DNA from: Platycnemis pennipes
Taxonomy: Eukaryota > Arthropoda > Insecta > Odonata > Platycnemididae
Length of the DNA: 64,000 bases
Direction of reading: 5' to 3'
NCBI GenBank assembly: GCA_933228895.1
Contig: OW121857.1
Coordinates: 78,053,672-78,117,671, forward strand
The notes under the pieces are model-generated. The model had not been told where the DNA came from, did not search any database, and saw only the letters and a program-made list of their open reading frames with translations. Positions 57,077-64,000 of this stretch are shown here, one piece after another (positions within the stretch are counted from its first letter, which is position 1; each line of letters starts with the position of its first letter). The position numbers were made by a program, and so were the translations under genes.

Positions 57077-58565
57077 GGGCCTAATTCTCGTTCTCTCGTA
57101 TCGCGGGACACTGAACGCGAACGCAAGTTTTAACGCAAATTGCGTTACGCGGGAATCTCTTTGCGTTCGCGTTCGTGATAGCGTTCGCGTTCGTGATAGC
57201 GTTCGCGTTCACAAGATAGGTTGTCCAATCACAGTGGCGCTCGGTATTCTCTTTCTATTTATCACCAAAGTTAACGCAAGTTGCGATGAAGAAGTTATCA
57301 CGGCTTTCGAGGCAGTGATAAGTCGATGGAATGTTATTATTGAGAAAATAAGAGCCTTAAAACAACTTATTTAGTTAATATTTTTACTATATATAAATGT
57401 GGCAACAGTGTATCATGTAGTTTCCTCAAGTTTCAACGAGAAATGCATGTTTGTTTTGTGATGCGAGGTGTATTTTCAGTGAAAGTTTTGTAGTTATATC
57501 TATGTTATTCTTGAGATACCAACGAACATTATTATGGAAGAATAATGCAATGATATTGACGCAAGTAAACATCATGTTAGGCTTTCATTAACTTCAGTTC
57601 GTTTATTCATGAAATTCCATCGTACGTGAGCAAGGCCTTTGGTGGTTGTTGGCGTGGAATTATGGTTGAAGAGTTTATCGAAGTAATTTCGACGACAAGG
57701 TTACTCATATTCATATAGTCTCATATACGCCACTCATTGGATATGCTTGACATGTTATGAAATAGTATTGCAAATGCTTTGATGAAGTGAACTTCTCGTG
57801 ATGTGTTGTTTAGCATCTGAAATTATTATGTGGATAAATGTGTTGGAAAACGAGCTACATACACTCTTTAATATGCTGCTAAGTGTGTTTTTGTAATGAT
57901 TCGGCTGTATAGTGAAATACCGAGTGATCTCCGAGTAAACAGCTGTTCAGTGAAACCTTACATGGTGCTTTCAAGTAAGTTTCGATAAAATACAGGGTCC
58001 TTAATGCATATCTTTGTGAATGTTAGTGTTGTGGATGTAGGAAGTGATAATGTGAGTTTGAATAGACACAGTGCGACTAAGTCCAATAGGCATAATTTTT
58101 CAATCCTGAATTCAGGAATTCAAGAAGGAAATTTAATTGTTTTGTTTTAATGGCACTTTTATATTTTTAATAAAGCTCATTCTGAACTAAATATGCTCTA
58201 GCCATCTTCCTTATTTCATCTCGTATTTGAAATATACCCATATCTAACTTATTTAATTAGCGTCAACGTATGTCTCTTTTTGCCAAGGATTCAAACAATT
58301 TTAATTGATGGAATAGAAATCCGATTCTTTGATATGACAATATCATACTAAGCCATTGTCTAAAATTTGATATTAAACCTGCTGGTACTATTTTTTCCTC
58401 AATTCGCACATGAAGTACATATTGTAATTGGCTCTATTTGTTTTGGATAGTGCCCTTCGCATAGATATTCGGATTGCCAACATAGGTTGCTTTTGTGAAA
58501 GGATTTTATATATTCTAGCATGCCTATTCACTTGAACTAACTTATCTGGTAAGTTGTTATGCATA

Positions 58566-59824
58566 GGGGAAGCTGGGGTAAATAGAACATGGGCAATTGG
58601 AGCAGAATACAATAAATTATTTATTTCTAAACAATATGACCCAAATATCATAATGAAACTTTTGACAATTGTACCTTTATAAATTATATTTTGCAAGTAT
58701 TTTTCCCTCAATAGTGCAGAGACCTTAACCTTCGATTTTAAAGCTAATATTAGAAAGAAGTGTGCAAAAATAATTTGTCAGCTATCAGGCAAAACAATTA
58801 TTGTGGTGTGAGGTATTGCATTCCAAGTCATAGAGTTGGCAGTTATTTTACATTTATATTTGACCAAACCTAATCCTTAGGCCATGTTCTAATTTCCTCA
58901 AAAATGAATCACTGGGATATAAATGAGAATAATCTAGATCCAAAAGATGTCAAGATAGTTGCTGAGAAAGGGATAAGGTGAGTTCCCAATGTTGCAGGGT
59001 CTGGAAAGGATTAATTAACTGCATTAGCATTTCGATGTGCAAGTGGGCATATTCTTCCACCATTAATTGCTTTTACAGGGAAAACTTTGATGCAGAGAGT
59101 GTTCACTCCACATGAAGTCTTGTATCCTGACACATGTTACATTGTGACAGGATAATATTATTATTATTATTATTGTTAGTGAAAATGGTTGGATTTACTC
59201 TGCTATTTTTGAATATTAGTTTTATACTGTATTCTTAAGACATATTCCCTTAAAAGAAGTTCACTGTGGACAAAAAAACATTGTTTTGTATTGTGATGAC
59301 TACAAGTCCCATGTTATAGCATATGTCATTATAATGATGAACTTTTTAAATTATGAGGTCCACCTGCTTTAAACCACAATATCTGACATCTGGGTATTTG
59401 GCATGTGGGCTATATCATGTGGATAAGGTAAATTTCCTGAAGAAGATTTTGATCCTCAAGTACTTCTATATAATAGGTGGAAAAATGCTGAAAATGATAC
59501 CTACTTTCACAAAAGATTCTGGGAATTTGTAACCTAGTAAAACTGAAACACCTGATTTCAAACTTCATTCATTACTGAAACTGCACTAGGGATACTGAAT
59601 ACAGACTCTCCTATAAAATCTAATAATCTTATTCCCTCATTTTCATCCTTATTATCAGTAACATCCTTACCAATTCATGCAAGCACTTCCAAGTGCTTGT
59701 ATGAACAGATCTGTACAATCCAGTGAGCAAATTATAAGTTTACAAATATATATTAAGTTAAAGTTGTTCATTACCCTGGCTAAATAAAACTCTTTTATCT
59801 TGCTCCAATTACCATGTCCTCCCC
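58566..59824. mobile_element. nested pogo-like element, 1.26 kb
   Basis: The left end (GGGGAAGCTGGGG...ACATGGGCAATTGGAGCA) is matched, inverted and with a gap, by GGGGAGGACATGGTAATTGG at the right, with TA on both sides (58564-58565 and 59825-59826). Inside, 59000-59110 on the + strand reads SGHILPPLIAFTGKTLMQR, close to the A.G..LPP...(F/Y).GK block of pogo-type DDE transposases. It has stops and shifts, so it is dead. Confidence 0.6.
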
Positions 59825-60959
59825 TATTTTAAAAAGTGAAAAATTTATTGGTGTCATGATTCAACATAAGCTAAGAAATTTATAATATTCGTTGTGTCGA
59901 CTGCTTATTGAATGCTTACTTTCACTAGAAATGGAATATGCCTTGATGGTACTCCTAGCTGCTACTGCAGATGAGGGTATAAGAGAGCAGAGTAGAGATT
60001 TGGCTGCTGGAATGAAATTATTAAGAGATGGGTACATCTGATCCATTTTTAATCCCTTAATGGCAAGACCCTTCAGGGTGTCAAAGGAAAATGTTGCTGA
60101 CTTATGTGATTCCCACAAGGACATTTACAGTGACAACTTTCACTAGGCTCTCTGTTGAATCCCAGGTTTTAAATTTGTCATTTAATCTGGTCATATTGAA
60201 TTCATGTAATGAACCATCAGTGAATTATGTTGATGCAATTTTCTGTTTACTCCATCTGTTCTCTGATGGAACTATGGGGAAATTTGTATCTTGGTACCTT
60301 TCTTTCATGTTCGACAAATTTTTCTAGTTGTAATGGTAAACTTCTTGGCATCGCACTGTTCTTTAGTTATCAGCACATTATTTGTTAAAATTAATTCAAT
60401 TAAAATATACCTATGGCTAAAGATTTTATACTCCATGAGCCATATAAGATTAATTTATCTACAGGATTATCATAAACATTATTGTTAAGTATGAATGAGC
60501 CATATGTGAAATATATTTACAGCAATACTATTAATGGGAAATATGAAAACATCTTTAATCATCATAATTTTGAATGAAATCACATTCTCACATAATTTAT
60601 CTTACAAAAATTTTGTCCAGTTAAATGCTGTGAACTCTGTATTGCATTATAATACGCTATAAAATATAGTAAGTAATCTACATGAACAAAATATACTAAA
60701 CATGATTCCGGGAATAATTCTCCATTCTATTCATCAGAGCATCATGATGCTAAAAAAAATTATGTCAGCTATATTGTGAATACTTATGAAAATTTGTTAA
60801 CAGACATAATTGTATGCGCAATGGTATTTAAAATCATTTAAAAAATTTAATTAAGTATACGAATGGGAAATGAAGAAGGTGCTGTGGTTAGGTTTAATAC
60901 TTAAGAGAACCTTAATACAGGCATTAAACCTATTAGGCCAGGACATGAATTAAAATTAC

Positions 60960-61060
60960 TTTGCAAACTATTCCACATAAATTTATTTCGAACGAGTCAA
61001 CATGTTTCACTGCACTGCAGCATCATCAGGACTATTAGGCTACCTATTCATAAAGTAACA
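60960..61060 (-). repeat. Penelope-like scrap with hammerhead-like motif
   Basis: On the minus strand CTGATGA (61029-61023) is followed by TG, a CTGC/GCAG stem with AGT loop, T, and GAAAC (61008-61004). ATGTTGACTCGTTCGAAAT follows. Core strings and stem order match a hammerhead. No reverse transcriptase is seen nearby. Confidence 0.4.
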
Positions 61061-61718
61061 AATTATATCACAGTACGAAAACGCATGCATATTTATTTGA
61101 TATTCGATTCCTTGCATACTGCGTGAAAATCTTTACAGAGTTATCAACTCACTCGCACAACTGCTTTTAAATTAGAGACGAACCGGCTTATCTTGTACTT
61201 CCATCCGTCATATATTTTGACCCTGATATTTTAGTTACCTATCTGACCCTTGTTCGAGTATGAAATAAAAGACATTACATCAGTTTTCAGCATTAACTTA
61301 CCGAGTGTTACCTATCCCGTGAGCACTATATTTACTAATATCGTATTGTATACACGAATGAGTGAACCGTGATCTATATGAACACGATCTATATGAATCA
61401 GTAAATAATCGAATACGATAGTGTTTCAATTATATTAATGATAAAAGCATTACAAGAAAACTTTTAACCATTTGAGAATGTTTGTTTACTCTTGCCTTCG
61501 TATGCAAACAGCTGCCACTCGAAAGTCTACTCCTCTCGTATTGGCTGAAATCGATGACGTAGCGCTGCTGACGTCACTTCAATGGTTACTGGGCCGACAA
61601 TCCCCGAGCCTTATCACGAACGCGAACGCAAAGAACGAGCATATGAGGCGAACGCAATTTGCGTTACGGGGAACGCGTGATTCGTTGTCCCGCGACAACA
61701 ACGAGAATTAGGCCCCAG

Positions 61719-62919
61719 GTTAAGATGACCTCCAAGGATTATGTACCGTAACCTCATTCTTTGAAGATGTGCAAAAGTTTTAAAAAGATTTAAATGTTGC
61801 TAGATGCTGACGCATTGCCGGGCATAAAATGTAACGAAGCATTTGTATTCGTGCTCACCGCGCTACCGATCACGTGGTTAAAGCCAGCTAATATGTTTAC
61901 TTGGTAACAAATTGAAGGGACCGCGAACTGGTGTAGATTAATCCTAACCTACTACTTAACTTACAGTTTTAAATTTGTTGTTGATTAAAATAATAACTGA
62001 CATGACGATAAAATTACCTTTAAAATGATGTATATTACATTGTATTAGCACGAACGCTTTTCCAGATATAAATTTTTAAAGTGTAGCGGCACATAATTTT
62101 GACGCCGACAGTAGTTACTTGCTGATGTGTACACCATCAGCTCAATAATGCCTCCGAGAGAAAGCCATCTGCCTAAATCAGGAGTCGCACCTGTAACCTT
62201 TGATATAGTGCCGATGGTTTCTTCCTCGTTTGAAGCCCTCAGAAATATATTAGAAGGAAAGAAGCTTTGGTAGCATAAGACAAAAAATTCCCTGGACGCG
62301 ATATCAAGGTTTCTGATTTTGACTCCCGTACCAAGCAGATGATTTCTTCTCCCCGATGATCTCTTCTTATTGCTATTATACCAATGGGTACCTAAGTCCT
62401 TTAAGGCTCAATCCTTTTAAGGCGTAACCTTATGGAAGTCCACTATGAATAATGACAAAAGACATGGTGTAACCTGATGTTGACGCCGTGACGCGTTGAA
62501 ACTAGTCGTGCCAGATAAAAAAAACGCTGTGGATTAAAACATAGTTTCTTTTTTCATCATTCCTTTAAGGTTCATCGTTGTACCTTGAACTAATCGCTGT
62601 TATTTTTATCTCTAGCTACTCTCAGGTACTCTTATTTCCACTGCTTGCAGCTGACATGCATTCTTATCTTGTTAACCCAATTTTTAGGCAGCCTGGGGGA
62701 AAGGATTGACCACCTACGCATTGCTATTTATTTTGCCTATCCTAAGCGAGCATTGAGTTTGACGAAATAGACAAAGAAAAGGAATTGAATGATGTATATA
62801 TACTTTGGATCAGATTTGAAGGACGAACGACTGATGGAGAATTGGCCTCGGCAACACAGATAATAATAGCAGATGGAGAATTTGAGGGGGTAGTGTCATA
62901 GCAGGGACTAAGGTAGGGT
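61719..62919. other. repeat-flanked non-coding stretch
   Basis: No gene recognised. At 62474-62502 a third + strand hammerhead-like motif (CTGATG...GAAAC) is followed by TAGTCGTGCCAG, a context typical of Penelope-like ends. Confidence 0.45.
62474..62502 (+). other. hammerhead-ribozyme-like motif
   Basis: CTGATG (62474-62479), then the stem ACGC (62483-62486) / GCGT (62493-62496), then TGAAAC ending 62502. The last A of CTGATGA is T here, so self-cleavage is doubtful. Confidence 0.3.
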
Positions 62920-62929
62920 TATTAATATA

Positions 62930-63340
62930 GCCATCATCATTAGTCATGCAATCCTACGATTGGTGGACAGCAGCCTCCATTTTACTCTCTCCTCCGTTAA
63001 GTCCTTTAAGTCCCTGTAGTTATTATGTTTCATGACCCATTTTTACATAACCTATGCACTTGTACATAACATATGACCTCCGTCTTCCTCGTGGTGTGTT
63101 TCCTTCTATTATGCCCAATACAAATTCCTAAAGCCTCAAACCCTTACCATCTGGGAAATAGTCTTCCTGGTAGTACTCTTTATTGTTTTCTCTTCAATTC
63201 TTCCATCCACTTCCTCATTACCGATCCTATCTATCCATTTGATCTTCATCATGCGCTTCCAGTACCAAGTTTCAAATGCATTTATCCTCTTCTGTTGCAG
63301 CTTCCTGATGGTCTGACTCTGATCTATATAGTGCAAAACT
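62930..63340 (-). pseudogene. LINE (RTE-like) reverse-transcriptase C-terminus
   Basis: From 63336 down the frame reads QQKRINAFETWYWKRMMKIK, then WIDRIGNEEVDGRIEE. After frameshifts, about 63025-62950 reads YRDLKDLTEERVKWRLLSTN and then RRIA with a stop. KRxxAFExWxxRRMxKIxWxDxIxNEEV and the closing EER..WR are a diagnostic tail of RTE/BovB-type LINEs. The element is 5'-truncated here, with at least two shifts. Its 3' end carries a short (ATG)n-like run on the minus strand. Confidence 0.8.
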
Positions 63341-63689
63341 CCTCATAAATGCTTTCACTTCCTGCTTCCTTATTAATAATTCTATTTTATTTGAAATCTC
63401 TATCTTTCTATTTTCTTTGAACTTTCTTTCTTTTTTGGAAAAAGTAGGTATATTTATGATTTACTGTATAATAACTTCCATATCCGAGTCTCCGGCTAGC
63501 ATCGGGTTTCATTGTCGTCATAATGGCCGGAGACTCGAGAGTACAGTTTTTTTTAAATTTGAATATCTTTATTTGAATAAGTATAACAACTTTGTTATTT
63601 TGTCCGCTATTCATTCGCCATTTAATTGGTTTCAACGGTAATGCGTCGTTTTCAAGAGAGTAATACTTCGGAAAATTACAAGGTTACAA

Positions 63690-63935
63690 TGTTGGGATTC
63701 GGATTGGTGTGGTTGATGGAGCACTGGTTTCTCCCTGGAACTCCCATTTCAAGAGCCCAGGTTTGAATCCCGGCAATTTTTAGTGGCACACTGATCCCTA
63801 CTTGAGCGTTTTGCGAACGGCACTTCTAGTTCAGCTCTCCGTCCTTCGTTTGAGACGTAAGTGAAATAAGAGTGGACCCCTAGGCGCCTTTCAGTCCTTG
63901 GATCCTTGGGGCAGACTAATGGTGACTCTGTTAAG
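63690..63935 (+). repeat. tRNA-derived SINE, copy 3 (most complete)
   Basis: The head at about 63697-63775 has box-A-like TGGTTGATGGAGCACTGG and box-B-like GGTTTGAATCCCGGC. The centre carries GATCCCTACTTGAGCG (63795-63810). The tail has GTGGACCCCTAGGCGCCTTT at about 63871-63890. This order is shared with copy 1. The CCA end and acceptor stem of a functional tRNA are absent. Confidence 0.7.
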
Positions 63936-64000
63936 ATTCCCTCTACCCCTCCTCTCCATAAATTCTTACCTCTTCCTGAGTACCCACCTATACTCCACGG

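Larger units (their letters stand above)
57077..61715. mobile_element. 4.6-kb element with complex terminal inverted repeats (PIF/Harbinger-like?)
   Basis: The left end GGGCCTAATTCTCGTTCTCT is matched by the inverted right end GGGCCTAATTCTCGTTGTTG. Both continue into CGCGGGACA, then GCGTTCGCGTTCGTGATA-type subterminal repeats (57162-57211 left; 61612-61660 right). CAG flanks both ends (57074-57076 and 61716-61718). A 3-bp duplication and GGGCC start suggest PIF/Harbinger, but no transposase or DNA-binding gene of that family was recognised, so the class is inference. It contains the nested element at 58566-59824 and a Penelope-like scrap near 61.0 kb. Confidence 0.7.

Noticed and set aside
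63690..63775. possible functional tRNA gene
   Set aside because: Box A and B are present, but the arms do not close into a full cloverleaf as far as can be read, and the sequence continues into a SINE body shared with other copies.
1..64000. LTR retrotransposon or endogenous virus
   Set aside because: No paired long direct repeats, protease/integrase motifs or viral structural genes were seen. The only RT cores are of non-LTR type.

Overview
The window looks like nuclear DNA of an animal, most likely an arthropod and probably an insect. It has AT-rich, intron-split genes with GT-AG junctions, and a dense load of pogo/Tigger, hAT, piggyBac-like, LINE, tRNA-SINE and Penelope-like repeats. There is no operon structure or bacterial-type gene packing. 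Species is not claimed.

Three host loci can be supported, all on the + strand. (1) 356-26864: the 3' ten coding exons of an RPS6KC1-like (ribosomal protein S6 kinase delta-1, RPK118) gene. It carries a MIT domain and a split, degenerate kinase domain with a long insert. Every exon joins in phase to a stop at 26862-26864, and a polyadenylation signal follows at 28224. The 5' exons, which should encode a PX domain, lie before the window. (2) 32526-37337: four exons of a protein whose N-terminal coiled coil resembles the centrosomal protein kizuna, followed by a very long acidic tail (about 1,116 residues in my model). (3) From 38389 on: a short first coding exon (38389-38497), and 14 kb further a second independent first coding exon (52798-52885). 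Both end in the same splice phase, which suggests two alternative promoters of one + strand gene whose body lies to the right of the window. I could not name it.

The rest is introns and intergenic DNA with transposon strata, several of which can be delimited by terminal repeats and target duplications. Intron 1 of the kinase gene holds a hAT-like MITE (1716-2390) and a pogo-like transposon (2513-8684). Two LINEs were later inserted into that transposon, at 2562-2854 and 4505-7302. Other introns hold three Tigger/piggyBac-like elements and a Tigger-like transposase remnant. The intergenic gap has two MITE-like inverted-repeat elements. The right third has tRNA-derived SINEs, a three-unit 120-bp tandem repeat, two LINE tails and a 4.6-kb inverted-repeat element (57077-61715) that contains a nested pogo-like element. 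Hammerhead-ribozyme-like motifs occur at four places, probably marking Penelope-like relics.

There is no evidence that the three host genes act in one pathway. Genes 2 and 3 are closely spaced head to tail: about 250 bases separate the kizuna-like polyadenylation signal from the next ATG.
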